From NCBI RefSeq assembly GCF_963855985.1, contig NC_087093.1, forward strand, positions 17,375,001 to 17,439,000: 64,000 bases of DNA, written 5' to 3'. The notes beneath the pieces are model-generated. The model was given only the letters and a program-made list of their open reading frames with translations, ran no database searches and had not been told where the DNA came from. Both the position numbers and the translations under genes were made by a program. The stretch's first letter is position 1; each line of letters starts with the position of its first letter. Source of the DNA: Ostrinia nubilalis (Eukaryota > Arthropoda > Insecta > Lepidoptera > Crambidae). Shown here in pieces: positions 52,754-64,000 of the stretch.

Positions 52754-53008
52754 ATGTTTAACTTTCGTCGGAAGCCGACCCGATTCTACCGCATCAAGAG
52801 ATCCATTTACATGAAAACCGCCGGCCGCCGAAACATAGAGGCCGCTAGCGTGCAGTTATACCAGCTGGTGTTACTCACTGGAGTACTGTTTGTACTGCTA
52901 CTAGTACTAAGGACTTTGTACTTGAAGTATGCCAACGACAGCGAGGGCTTACCCTCTGTCTACGGGCTCTGGTGCCGGCAGAGAGAGCGGGACGTCGACG
53001 TGTATTGA
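52754..53008 (+). CDS. Gene B: small single-pass membrane protein, 84 aa
   Basis: The ATG follows an in-frame TAA (CCATAAATG), so this is the true start. An acceptor CATTTTCATTTTCAG lies just before 52706, so the first 48 bases are probably leader. The protein has a basic N-terminus (MFNFRRKPTRFYRIKRSIYM), one membrane span (LYQLVLLTGVLFVLLLVLRT) and a polar tail ending RQRERDVDVY. The last part of the span and what follows, LRTLYLKYANDSEG, lines up with gene A's LRSLYLLYLKPEG, so the two look like tandem paralogues. Codon use is GC-rich at third positions, unlike the surrounding DNA. Family unknown. A shared, possibly two-ORF transcript with gene A is conceivable because gene A's exon 2 ends in a donor-like GTAAGC. 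Confidence 0.7.
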   Translation: MFNFRRKPTRFYRIKRSIYMKTAGRRNIEAASVQLYQLVLLTGVLFVLLLVLRTLYLKYANDSEGLPSVYGLWCRQRERDVDVY

Positions 53009-53568
53009 GTATTAAAAGGCTTGGAAAAGGTTTTGTATTTGAGTCATTTTATTTTATAGTTCTGTGTACAATACGCTTTACAATATAAGAAACAAACAGT
53101 ATATTGTGACTTATTTATTGCATTATTGCTGCTAGAACCAAAGACGTAACTACCTGAAATGTACATGCGTAAAATGATTTCCTCTTTTATAAATTAACGT
53201 AGTTTGAGATTTCAGTCTGATATATACCACTTAGAACTTATAAAAACTTGCAATTACATCTTTGTTTAATGTCAATATTCATACAAAATATTTACCAGGA
53301 AATATAAAAAGCACTCGAAGCTAATTAAGTAACAATACATTATTTTCTACAATCGACGATCTGATCGAACCGGGCCTTGAACTTTAGGCTGATATCTCAC
53401 GTCCTGTGAAACAAATTATGTAATCGATCAATTAATCGATTTAGTTTCCGCAATATCAACATTATGTATTTTCCGGACACACCTACTCTAATCTTCACAC
53501 GAAACTTTAAACTATGACTCAGTTTTACAGCACTTACACGTAATTGAAAGGGTTAAAAGTGAAGGTTA
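53009..53568. other. Downstream of gene B, non-coding
   Basis: AT-rich and without repeats I recognise. It should contain the 3' end of gene B. No canonical AATAAA lies within the first 100 bases. Confidence 0.4.
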
Positions 53569-54110
53569 GGGGCCATCCATAAAGTACGTCACACGAATTT
53601 CATGATTTTTTGACCCCTCCCCCGTCCTTGTCACAGGTGGTCACATTTCTGCGACCCCCCCCCCCCCCCCCCCTCCCTATTGTGACGTCACATGTTTTGC
53701 AAATTCACATCGAAAAATTATTAAATTAACGAAAAAATAGCAACAAATAGAAACAATAAAATCACGCGCGAGGTACGTACGGTGCGTTTGGCGGCATTAT
53801 AGGCCAGTAGAATTAGATTTTAAATTTGAAATAATTTCTACAAAAGATTTTATTGATTTAATGGCTTCATTGGTTGCCCAATAAGACTCTCCTAGGTTTT
53901 CGACTTCGACGGAGTTGTGCTTAAGTGGTGGGGGTATTTTTTAGTTTAATTTATATTTCAAATTACGCGATTAGTACCTCTAGAATATATTAGATTTTGA
54001 AATGTGACGTCACGAAACTTAGGACCCCTCCCACCCCTTGTCACACCATGTCACACTTTGTCGACCCCCTCCCCCCCTCTTTACGTGTGACGTACTTTAT
54101 GGATGACCCC
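53569..54110. mobile_element. PIF/Harbinger-like MITE with nested repeat
   Basis: The ends GGGGCCATCCATAAAGTACG and the complement of CGTACTTTATGGATGACCCC are inverted. TTA flanks both sides (53566-53568 and 54111-54113), which suits PIF/Harbinger elements. A C run of about 18 bases is near 53656. Between the halves sits a 133-bp copy of the repeat found at 5078 and 5645, so a second element appears to have landed inside. Confidence 0.75.
53802..53934 (+). repeat. Repeat shared with the 5.1-5.8 kb element
   Basis: GGCCAGTAGAATTAGATTTT to CTTAAGTGGTGGGGG corresponds to 5078-5150 and to the complement of 5645-5759. Confidence 0.75.
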
Positions 54111-54394
54111 TTATATTAAATCGGTAATTAGTTAGTGATAATAATAAAGTCCAAATTTTACCGTTGCCAGAATATTAGACAGCACGTTTTTGTTGCAAAA
54201 AAAAACACATAAAAAAACATCCTGAGCACATTGTGGCGTAATCTTTATCGGGACTATTCCCACCTCTAGTTTCCATTACTTCAACTCCTGTGTATCCAGG
54301 ATCTACAGCTTGACCTCCAAAACAATAAAAACCCAACAAGTGAAGATGATGTATGATGATGAAAGAAGAGATTATGATCTCTATCTATTTAAAA

Positions 54395-54595
54395 CTAGCT
54401 GACCCGGCGAACTCTGTTCCGCCTTAAAGGCAATAAATAAGCCATCGCAATTTTTCCTTATTTGTTCACCGTTTAGACCTACCCTGGACTACGACAAACA
54501 TTTTAAAACCAAAATCAGCTCAATCGGCCCAGCCGTTCTCGAGTTTTAATCAGACTAACGAACAACAATTCATTTTTATTTATATAGATAGATAT
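54395..54595 (-). mobile_element. Helitron-like fragment
   Basis: CTAGCTGACCCGGCGAACTC at one end, and words such as ACGACAAACATTTTAAAACC and CAGCCGTTCTCGAGTTTTAA, recur in complement at 57474-57673. On the minus strand it ends in CTAG followed by T. Confidence 0.55.
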
Positions 54596-55384
54596 AGGAC
54601 AGAACATAGGACTATTGTTAAGGGACACTATTAACAAACCCTTTTAAATTACTCATAATATCTGTCCTTTCCTTCCGCGAGAAGACATTCGCTCCCACAT
54701 TTGACCCCTGATCGTTATTCTAGACAAAACGCATTGTTTCATCAAACCCAAATCAATTGCCATCACACACCACAATGGTCCATAACACGAATGGTCAGCC
54801 TTTCATCGCATTGTGGTCCGTAAGGCCGCGGGTCAAGGCGCCTCGTATCTGATCTGCAGAGGCCACTTCCCTGTGACGAGGACCGCCCCCTGTCGGATAG
54901 TCTAATGCATTCTATAATCATCTAACATAAACACTGGTTTGTGGGAATCGCAAGGCGGATGTCTTGAAAATAAAAATACATCGTCTCTGAAGATTCAGGA
55001 GATGCCACGCGCAATCACCTACCAAAGTTTAAAAACATGAAAAGTTTCTTCACCATTGAAGAGGACAACGACAACGATAACAACGATAAGTGAAACCTTT
55101 TCAACGAAAAGGTGAACAACGGAAAGGAAAGGACAATGTTCGTTCTCCATACATTGTTCGCCTAAGAACCAACAATTTTGACATATTACTACCCGAAAGC
55201 GAAATAATACGATTCTGTGTGTAAGAACAATGATTCCTGATGGACACTTGCCATAAAATTAATGATTAAGAATATTAAATCACAGCGATTTTATAATATG
55301 TCGTTTATGACAACATGGCGTCTAATGTATTGTGTGAATGTATGAACACCGATTCGCGAAAAATGTTTTGTATTGTCGTCACGC
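54596..55384. other. Non-coding, GC-rich patch inside
   Basis: About 54825-54900 holds AAGGCCGCGGGTCAAGGCGC and GAGGACCGCCCCCTGTCGG, unusually GC-rich, but no frame or splice sites are convincing. The rest is AT-rich. Confidence 0.4.
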
Positions 55385-55712
55385 CGAGTCGCAGCCAAAT
55401 AGTATAAAATAATAGAACAAGTTTTAGAAATACAACTCGGCATTCCACTTTTATAATATGCCCACATATTGCACGTAAATAAACAACATGAATCGTAGGT
55501 TGTTTCCACCCTTGTCATCTGATACATGAAATAAACTCCTATTGTATTATAGATATCGAAGCCGAATCGTATATAATAATAGAATGGGTTTTGGAGATCA
55601 CTCGGGGTTCCACTTTTATAAAATACCTACATATTACATAAAAATATCACGAATCATGAGTTTTCTTTTCACCATTTACATCTGACACGAGATAACAAAC
55701 TCCTATCTCCAT
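55385..55712. repeat. Diverged tandem repeat, two units of about 165 bp
   Basis: Unit 1 (about 55385-55545) and unit 2 (about 55557-55712) share, with many changes, words such as TCCACTTTTATAA, ACATATT and CTGAYAC plus AACTCCTAT. An old duplication. Confidence 0.6.
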
Positions 55713-56144
55713 GACTACCATCGTAGTCTATGCCAAAGACTACAATATTTTAAGCAAGAAGTTTCAAACCTTAGCGGCTACGGTAACCCCTGGGCCACAT
55801 ACATCATGATAACATTCGGTCGACACCGGAACGAAGTCTTGCGATTATGCAAAAAAGCATCGTATTCTAGTGCGGCTATATCACGTTCAACCGGGGTTTT
55901 AATTCGACTAAAGTCCTGACTAAAGACAGGAAGAAAATACGCCGCATTGTATGAGCACTTCGTGTTCGTTAAAGCGGCTTCAGATCTAGAGCCCACATAG
56001 TTTTCTTTCCAATAATATCCGCAAGTAGCGCTGCATGATCTTTACAACAAAAACGGCAATACTTATTAAGGTGCCATAATTATATGATTACTTTGGCACG
56101 GTATTATACACGTTCGAAGATTTGTCATTTTCATTCATTTCTTC

Positions 56145-56300
56145 ATCATCATCATCATTTCAGCCACAGGACGTCCACTACTGAACATAGGCCTCCCCCA
56201 ATGACTTCCACATCGCACGGTTGGTAGCGGCCTGCATCCAGCGCCTTCCCGCTACCTTTATCAGGTCGTCAGTCCACCTTGTGGTGGGTTGACATTGCAG
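56145..56300 (-). pseudogene. RTE-type LINE 3' end, first of two
   Basis: The minus strand encodes QPTTRWTDDLIKVAGRRWMQ and AATNRAMWKSLGEAYVQ, then ATGATGATGATGAAG as tail. It is fused by an open frame of 153 codons to the next RTE remnant upstream, which has no biological meaning. Confidence 0.75.
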
Positions 56301-56485
56301 AATATGACTTTTGATAGGTTCATCATAGAATTCGGCTGGGATATCCTCACGGAGGAAGTTCGTAAAAGGGCGGAACAAGATCTTATAATAATGCAAGGCC
56401 GAAGCTGTTACGCGCGTGCTCCTACGTGTAATCCGGCGAGTATGCAATAAATAGTAATGTCTGGTAAATAGTGGTAATACGTATC

Positions 56486-56725
56486 GTTCGTTCGTTCGTT
56501 TCAGCCGAAAAGACGTCCACTGTTGGACAAAGGCCTCCCCCAAGGATTTCCACGAAGACCGATCCTGCACCGCTCGCATACAGGCACCTCCCGCGACCTT
56601 CACCAGATCGTCGGTCCACCTAGTGGGAGGCCTGCCCACGCTACGTCTTTCGGCTCGTGGTCGCCACTCAAGAACTTTCCTGCCCCAGCGGCCATCAGCT
56701 CTACGAGCTATGTGCCCCGCCCCGT
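56486..56725 (-). pseudogene. RTE-type LINE 3' end, second of two
   Basis: From about 56720 the minus strand reads an RKVLEWRPRAE-like run, then GRPPTRWTDDLVKVAGGACM, RAVQDRSSWKSLGEAFVQQW and TSF. The normal stop is lost, and GAACGAACGAACG forms the tail at 56486-56500. Confidence 0.75.
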
Positions 56726-56971
56726 CTATGTCTGTATGCGCTACGATTACAGGGTATCATTTTGCATAGTCGCAAGACTTCACTCCGCTGCTGTCAAATC
56801 AATGTCGCATAATGTTATCGCAATGTGTGTGGCCCTTGGCCAAATCACAGAAGCCTATGCGAAGAAAGAGCACTTGAATGAAAATAAAAATCAGGGTTAC
56901 CATTTTATAAGATCTCCTCACTATTGAGGGTAACAAAGTAACATTAATAATCTAGCCATTAATTACATTTA
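56726..56971. other. Non-coding
   Basis: The plus-strand frame at 56523-56927 is largely the antisense of the LINE remnant and is not called. Confidence 0.4.
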
Positions 56972-57467
56972 TCTAAATATATAAAAGGAGAAACTGACTG
57001 ACTGACTGACAGATCAACGCACAGCCTAAACGGCTAAACGTAGGCACTTGAAATTTGGAAGGGACGTAGTTTAGGTACCGTAGAGGTGCACTAAGAAAGG
57101 AATTCCCGAAATTCCCACGGGAACGGGAATTAGCGGAAAAATCCTTTTGTATGAAAAATCTAAACCGCTTAAGTTAGATGCTTGAAATTTGGTGTGCAGG
57201 TACCTTAGTAAATTTAAAGCTTAGGTACAACAGGATATCGTAAAATTCCCACGGGAACGGGAGTTAGCGGGAAAAAACATATGTATGAAAACATCTAAAC
57301 TGCGTAAGATAGACGCTTGAAATTTGGCATGCAGGTACCTTAGTAAACTTAAAGCTTAGTTACAACAGGATATTGCAAAATTCCTACGGGAACGGGAGTT
57401 AACCGCTGAAGATAGATGAAGGGGGTAAAACGGGATCCACGCGTACGAAGTCGCGGGCGGCCGCTAG
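56972..57467 (+). mobile_element. Helitron-like element with internal tandem repeats
   Basis: It starts A|TCTAAATATATAAAAGGAG with a GACT microsatellite at 56993-57011. It has three diverged units of about 130 bp starting near 57030, 57165 and 57297 (key words CTTGAAATTTGG, CAGGTACCTTAGTAAA, CCCACGGGAACGGGAGTTAG) and ends GTCGCGGGCGGCCGCTAG. Confidence 0.6.
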
Positions 57468-57473
57468 CTATCA

Positions 57474-57673
57474 TCTATCTATCTACATAAATAAAAATGA
57501 ATTGATGTTCGTTAGTCTGATTATAACTCGAGAACGACTGGGCCGATTGAGCTGATTTTGGTTTTAAAATGTTTGTCGTAGTCCAGGTCTAAACGATGAG
57601 TAAATACGCGCGCGATATTGTTTTTCTGTGACAGACAAAATTCCACGCGGGCGAAGCCGCGGGCGGAAAGCTA
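57474..57673 (+). mobile_element. Helitron-like fragment, plus strand
   Basis: TCTATCTACATAAATAAAAA at the 5' end, and CACGCGGGCGAAGCCGCGGG followed by CGGAAAGCTA at the 3' end. It shares its first half with 54395-54595 in complement. Confidence 0.6.
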
Positions 57674-58682
57674 TTACCTATACGAGAAAGTAAAGCAACA
57701 TGCGGTTTTATTTTAATTTGTAAAATATTTGTAACAGTTTGTTCCAAGTTTAGTTTTACAACAGTATTGCTGTTTCAGCTGTCACTGTGAAGCTTTGGGA
57801 AAATAAATAAATAGAAAAAATATTAACATAAATATTTATTTAAGTTTTTATGTTCATTATCATAATATGCCAATTTAAGTTACACTGTGTGACAGTCTTT
57901 GACACTAAACAAACTCTTCAGCTTAATAATACCTACCTACAGGGCGTTTTTATAGTTACTCTTGCTGATGAAACAAGAAGGGTTGATTCTACTACTGAAA
58001 TACAACTAGTTTTCTTACAGGACCAATATCAAATTCTCAAAAAAATTCACATCCTCGTGATGGTGAGAATTTCTATGGAGAGGTTTTTTTTATATTCGGT
58101 CTCTTGGGATAAGTTATTCCATTTGAGCAGTAGAATTAATCCTTTTTATTCGATCACATATAAAAACAAAACAAGTGTTTAGGAAAACTTCTTCTTTGGT
58201 ATGGTATCACTACGGAGTTATAATGTCGGCAACTCTGTATCACTGACTTGTAACTTTCAAACAGCATGAATAATAAGGGCACCACATTGGTTTTCTTTCT
58301 GAAAAAAGGCTTTCAGTTTTAGTACTAACCCTTTAGCACTATTTCATTGAAATAAAAATACAATAAACGCACAGAAGACTGAAATTGAGTCAACTGACGT
58401 GACATTTATAATTTGTTGACATTATGACAGTTTGACAAGACTAGGGATTGAAAAAGTTTTAATTGAAAAAGTAAAATGACAATTTATTAAAACGATTCAC
58501 AAGGATATAATCGATTAAAAATATTTATAAAATGTTCTGATACTTGCCTGTAGCGATTATCCAATCCTGGTTTCTACTGAAAAACTACCTCGTGGCAAGA
58601 TTTTAATAAAATAATAAAATCTTTATCTTCTCTTTCACAATCTATAAAAGTTCATTTGGTCTATTATTATACATGTGCTATG
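57674..58682. other. Non-coding, 110-aa frame not supported
   Basis: The frame at 57850-58182 has no recognised family, lies in AT-rich DNA and has AT-rich codon use, so I do not call it a gene. Confidence 0.4.
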
Positions 58683-58862
58683 AATGAGGGTTTTCGCGAT
58701 TGAAAAATCCGCGAGATGGCAATACGTAGACGCGAGGTCCAAATGCTGCATGATTGGTGGATATCTGTCAATGTCATGTCAAAAATAACCAATCATGCAG
58801 CATTTGGACCTCACGTCTACGTATTGCCATCTGGCGGATTTTTCAATCGCGAAAACCCTCAT
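58683..58862. mobile_element. Long palindromic MITE, 180 bp
   Basis: Arms of about 76 bp start AATGAGGGTTTTCGCGATTG and differ at only two positions. The loop is about 25 bp. It would form a strong hairpin in RNA or single-stranded DNA. Confidence 0.9.
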
Positions 58863-60428
58863 TGGCATAGATTATGAGAGACTGGCAACTATACTAGGTT
58901 GATATCAGGTGATCCGTCTGCTCGTTTGCCTCCTGTCACATAAAAAATATATATATATATATGTTTCTCACACTTCAACTGGCATTGGATTCAACATCGG
59001 ATTCTGACACTTTTACAGTTATGATACCATGAATATCAGTTTATGGTCCTAATTATTTTTATTTTATTTACGACCTTCGACCAGTTGGACACTTTAGATA
59101 TCTTCTTGTAATAGTGTCAATATCTTTTTAGCTTTTAACGCAAATCTAGTCTTCAAAGCAGTTTAATCGATTTATTTTATTTTCAAAATCGATATTTTAT
59201 TGTCTATGATGGCCGCAGGAACATCACTATACATGGACTCCCAGCAATAAAGTACGGTAATGCCTCGTACAGATTTTATCGGCAAAAATTATGGAACTTG
59301 ATAGGTTTTAGACCATGCCACGCACCAAAACGTCCGGAAGTTGTAATAGTATTATAGAATAAACGTTAAAAGACTTATTTATTTAATTTTTCAATGCTTA
59401 AGTGTCCATTAGAATGAAAGGGTGCTTAATGTATTTAAAAAAATAGAAAATAATTATGATGGGTTAATGTTTTTGGGCGGTTTTTTAGGCGGTTTCTGAC
59501 AATGTCCTTTCATGTCACCATGTTGGGGACAATGGGAATACAGGCAAATGAAATCAAAATAACTTTATAAGTCTTCCGGAATCCCAAAATGATAAAGGTT
59601 GTAGAAGTAAGTAAATAAAATAAGTAAACCTCTTTATTACAAAATGTAACTAAAAATGATCAAATCCTTTTAATGTTCAGATTTGTCAGAATATTTTAGT
59701 ATCTTGTACTAGGTTCTATAAATTGTACTGGCATTTAGATATGATCTCTATATTTTTTCTTGGAAATATGATTCGAATCAAAATGCTTCACTTAATAACC
59801 AGAATATAGTTCACAGTAGTTTGCAACTAAACCACAAAATACCAACTCCCATGGTGACCTTGTCTGTCTGTTCGTATTCCCATCCTTTTCCCCCTTTCAC
59901 CCCCTTGAAAAAACCTCCGAAAACTCATAGCTAACAGGTACTAAATAATAATTTATTGCTTTACCACATTAGCGCATCCATATTAGATGTTACAATAAGT
60001 ACTACAACTTACAGTTGCTTGTTACAGTTAAACAATATGTACCTACTAACACTCCTAGCTAATTTAGTTACAACTGCCAACTAATACACTTTATTGAAGA
60101 AACTCGAGCAGGAGCACTACTGACTTCTTCTTTTAAATAAGTTTACGACGAATATGTACATGAACTACCTAAGCAGTTTGTAAAGTTGTGATACACATTC
60201 AGCCAAAGAAATAAATTAACATAACCGAGTTAAATATAACAAAAGTGTTACAAATACGACAGCAAACCTTTTTATTACCCCAGACGTTACACTTAAGCCA
60301 CATTCCGCGCCTGCGCAACTAATTACATATATCATGATCCCTTAAGGGGGGTTGACGTAAGAAAGAAAGTGGCGTCCTTAACCGGAGCTAAGCAGCGCAA
60401 CACGCATGCGCGGAATGGTAAGGTCGTG
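58863..60428. other. Mostly non-coding, possible short exon on minus
   Basis: A TA microsatellite lies at about 58949-58960. On the minus strand from about 59560 to 59454 a frame reads ICLYSHCPQHGDMKGHC, then QKPPKKPPKNINPS and TAA, with AATAAAT about 70 bases further on. It looks protein-like but has no clear start or strong acceptor, so it is only a candidate terminal exon. Confidence 0.3.
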
Positions 60429-61392
60429 CCTAGCCTTTAACTATGGACGTGAAAAAATAATCACACTCCCATGGACGTCGGGTCTCACAGACCCCTATCT
60501 AACATTCTTCTTATTTTCATATCTGAATCAATTTGAATTTATTAAAGAGTTGATATATATCTTAAAACTATTAATAAAGGATTTAGTAGTAAATGTAATC
60601 AAATTTTAACCATCATTTAATTATTTTTTTGCAAATTTAAAAAACTTAGACATTTTTCAGAGTAAATTGACTTGCCATCACATATAGGCTCCTTGATTAC
60701 AGTCGATCATTAATAAATGAAAGTAATATTTTTTCTTTGCTAATTAATAACCATGTAACATAAAAACATGAACAGAATTTCTGAAGGACATAAAATAAAA
60801 TTTTTGACAAGGGTTAAAGTTACTAAACTTATACACAGTGGCCTAGAACACTAAAGACAAATTATTTCCACAGGCATGTGTTATCTTTCTTTGAGAACTT
60901 AAGTAGGCAAAATGTACATCATTCAGAATCGGAATCTGCAGCAATGGTGAATTCTAAGACATCTAAACTCAAAAGCAGAATCGTATACAATTAATACCTT
61001 ACTCCTGAAATGTTCTTTAGATAGTTGGGCTAATAACATAGCTGATGTACTCAGATACTTTCTGCCACTATGTATTCTTAAACTACAATAATTTACTTAA
61101 GATTATAATAATAAAATATAAAAAAATTATAGTTGACAAGTCACATCCATACAAGACGTTTGTATGGAAATTATAGTCATCGGGTCTCCCAGACCCGGAC
61201 AAAATTTTAAATGATTATTACTCACGTAGTAAGTGCCAGAAGACGCGATTTTATGCCTCCTCGGTCCAAACACAGTTAAAACTGAAGCTACTGAGATGGT
61301 CGAGAGCAACACGTGGCGGGAAGGTGTTTAAACCGAGAAATCGGAAAGGGGGGTGGGCCTCTGAGACCCGATGTCCATAGTTAAAGGCTAGG
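60429..61392. mobile_element. TIR element, about 960 bp
   Basis: The left end CCTAGCCTTTAACTATGGAC is the complement of the right end GTCCATAGTTAAAGGCTAGG. Palindromic words of the type GGGTCTCNNAGACCC occur near both ends and near 61180. No transposase frame is visible, so it is non-autonomous. Confidence 0.7.
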
Positions 61393-63844
61393 AATGCAAT
61401 GGGCGGTACTTGACTAATGTGGGTCGCGTGACCGTTAATTGGTTAATCTTAAGTTTGGGGTTGCCAGCAAAAATAGTTAGCCGCTAGGTTTTTCTCGGAT
61501 AAGGTTAACTGCTGAAGTTTTTATTCAGCGAAAAGTACATTAGAAACGGATCAATAGAAGGTTCCAGAAATGAGCAAACATTTTCAAATTCAAATAAGGG
61601 CTGCCCGTTACTGCGCCTCCATCAATGTAAAAGCAAAACCTGTAACTGCCCAGTAAATGTCTTATTGCCCTTATGATTTTATTGCGAAAACCCATAATAT
61701 GAAGTTTTTTTAATCTTAGTCACACAAAAGGATTTTTAATACTACAAGATTAGTCAACATCAGATAGCTTTAAGTTTGTCAACGCTGAAACATTTTACGC
61801 AATGGACATGGCGCACAATTTTTGTTGAAGATGCCAAAAAAAACTACAAAAAATTAGAATGAATAATGTATTTTTACTTTTTTGATATCTTTAAAAATGA
61901 CTGAAATATTCAAGCTCAAACTGCGATCTTCCGCTAGGAGCGATTTTCCGCGCGGATTTTGAAAATGTGACGTAGTAACATGAAAAGATGCATGTAAGAT
62001 ATTATCTGTGTACAATGGTTAGAATGGTTAGTAGGGGAGCCGAAGCGGGGATTTCGGGACTTACTAAAGAGTGGCAGACTAACATACAAGGAAATACTTT
62101 GTACCTGGTTGATTACCTCTAAGTATGAATTTTTGATATAAAACGGCATTAGTTCTTATGCCTCTCACCCAAAAAATACCTCAATTAAGCCCAAATTTGA
62201 GACCGCAGCCAAACTTTGAGTGACGATGGAAACTAGTCTAGATGGAGGACACATGAAATTGAACTTCTGCTTCTTCATTGATAAAGACTTATCATTTACC
62301 ATACCTTATCATTTTGTATTCCATTTTCAAGTCACTTTTTTTTCGCTTACTGTTTAAACAAAACGTGGGATTTTTTTAAATCTCAGGTCTTTTGAACGCA
62401 CATCTGAACGATGTCTGGTTTTAATTTCTTCAATTACTCCGTGACCATGGCGCTTGTAACAGTGCCGAAATATTGGAAACTCAAAACTAAGGTACATGGT
62501 AGCAATCCCGTCAGTAATAATAATAGGAAAATGTCTTGAAAAATAAGTAAATCGTATATTACTTTATGTAACTAATTTTATTATGTATCATACTTATAAC
62601 TAATCACTTCATTCAGAACTAGAAAACGATTCCAAGGATTCCACTTTTCTTCAATTATAGATGATCAAGATAATAGAGTTATTTATTATAAATTGCTCTT
62701 CCACCATTTCAATTATTCTATCTTACATCTTACTTGATGAAATCTTTTTCAATTTTATTTACATGGTCATAACATTTTCACCATTCCTCTGCACCAATTT
62801 GTGAGGTACACCTGAAACCCCCGATAAAGCAGCTATTAAAAGAATAATATTTTAAAAAACCCTCCTTCTGACGCAGTTAGGTAATAAACTAAATGTATCC
62901 AATTTCACTCCAACTTACTGTCAACTCAACGACGTGCTTTAAAATCAAAGATTGACTTTGAATTATGCCTTATATTAAATATATATACAATACACATTGA
63001 AAACAATATGACTTGCTTGAGCTTTTTCGACTTTTTCACAAAAATAACAAATAGGCATGAAGAGATTACAAAATTTCTGCAGCGACTGACAGTTCACTTG
63101 ATTTACTTTGACAGGTGACAATAAAGCCATAGACATTTGCCATATGAAAGACACACTTTTCAAATATTTTTGTTTGCCATGAGATTCTGGTACACATAAA
63201 CCTATCATTTAATGAAAATATAAACTAAATTTTTTCAGCACAACGAAAATCTGCTTTGGCGCGTAGCAATGCAACGTGACAACTGCAGTTCGGACTTCTT
63301 TATGCGTCCACTACACATACAATAAAATTCGAACTATCGCACATTTTTTCTTTTTAATTCTAATTCAGTAAAAAATGTTTTTGAAACCTTCATTCAAAAG
63401 TTATTATCATATTATGACAGAACTTATGACCACACTATGTACATTGAATAAAATATTTTTCTTTTTATCATCAAGCTTAGCAGTCTAATAAGTTACTATG
63501 ACACTCGAGTTAATCCACATTCAGCACCATAGCCTCCCCTTCTACAAGGCCCTCTACAAATGTCAAAACGTCACTTAACCCTTTTAGCACCAGTTCTTTT
63601 GTTTTTGAGAAGATGTACCCAAATTTTTATATCAATTTAATTATAGTCCAGTCGTTTGGTACAAATTAACGTGGTTACCTGGAAAGTGTTCCGGGAGTTT
63701 TGAAAATTGGTGATTAAAATAGATTTCGCTATGCTCTCTGTTAGTCTGTTAGTTAAGTGTGATTGCCGCGCTCGTTGCGAAATTGGAAAAATGCTGCCTT
63801 AGAGAACATTTTTGATAGTTACATTCTTTCCTATTTCGTCGTTA
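61393..63844. other. Non-coding, no gene seen
   Basis: About 2.4 kb of AT-rich sequence. The frames at 61934-62149 and 62975-63208 have no recognised family. Confidence 0.45.
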
Positions 63845-64000
63845 CAGCCAAATGACGTTCACTGCTGGACAAAGGCGAGAGGCCTTTGGGTTTTCCATAG
63901 GTTTTTCATAATGAACAGTCCTGCGCTTCCCGCATTCAGGTTATTCCCGCGACCTTTACTAGATCGTCGGTCCACCTAGTAGGAGGCCTGCCCACGCTAC
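63845..64000 (-). pseudogene. RTE-type LINE 3' end, cut by window edge
   Basis: GTAGCGTGGGCAGGCCTCCT in complement gives SVGRPPT-type coding, and GTCCAGCAGTGAACGTCATT in complement marks the end of the ORF. It runs off the right edge of the window. Confidence 0.7.

Noticed and set aside
52584..52814. 76-aa frame overlapping gene B
   Set aside because: It starts inside a repeat-derived intron-like region and is out of frame with gene B; only its last 35 codons could be used, through splicing from gene A, and this is noted as a finding.
56178..56639. 153-aa minus-strand frame as a single protein
   Set aside because: It joins the ends of two separate RTE insertions with unrelated sequence between them.
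57850..58182. 110-aa plus-strand frame
   Set aside because: No recognised features, and composition matches the AT-rich background.

Overview
The window looks like a repeat-dense stretch of a lepidopteran (moth or butterfly) nuclear genome. It is AT-rich and has almost no host coding sequence. It is dominated by repeat families that are familiar in Lepidoptera: 3' ends of RTE-type LINEs reading GRPPTRWTDDLVK...EAYVQQW with GAT-type tails, CR1-like LINE tails of the CTTTCTTT kind, tRNA-derived SINEs, Helitron-like ends finishing in CTAG after a GC hairpin, and several MITE families. No database search was possible, so taxon and clade assignments rest on motif recognition. One 200-base run of N lies at 20065-20264. 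LAYOUT. 1-4.3 kb: a MITE beside a very long imperfect inverted repeat (arms about 1.1-1.3 kb) with a LINE RNase H remnant in its loop. 4.3-12.4 kb: scattered SINE, LINE and Helitron fragments and a seven-unit tandem array (9.63-10.8 kb) whose units carry CRE-like and E2F-like words. 12.4-15 kb: a rearranged inverted structure around a broken THAP-domain reading frame, resembling a P-element-like relic. 15-38 kb: mostly unannotated AT-rich DNA with hairpin MITEs, a 1.9-kb terminal-inverted-repeat element peppered with a 15-bp motif (19.87-21.79 kb), five copies of one short MITE family in the window, and one GC-rich TATA-containing promoter candidate near 29.88 kb. 38.07-42.57 kb: a complete Ty3/gypsy LTR retrotransposon with identical 164-bp LTRs, a 5-bp target duplication, a tRNA-Ser type primer site, and gag and pol in one frame separated only by a UGA-CUA-G stop. 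43.4-48.8 kb: a nearly full-length CR1-like LINE on the minus strand with ORF1 (PHD-type finger, coiled coils, SGNH-like domain) and ORF2 (endonuclease and reverse transcriptase). ORF2 is broken by one missing base, and the ORF1/ORF2 junction lacks an AUG. 49.3-53.0 kb: the only convincing host genes, two small single-pass membrane proteins that look paralogous. Gene A has two exons; its second exon has been copied several times within the following intron-like DNA along with RTE pieces. Gene B is a single ORF. 53-64 kb: a TTA-flanked MITE, Helitron-like fragments, RTE 3' ends, a long palindrome, a TIR element, and otherwise unremarkable DNA. HOW IT FITS TOGETHER. The two autonomous-type retroelements supply full reverse-transcription machinery, and many of the other fragments are dead 3' ends of such elements. 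The LTR element is the youngest feature because its LTRs show no differences. The small membrane-protein locus is the main host signal, and its exon duplications are recent because the copies encode the same peptide.
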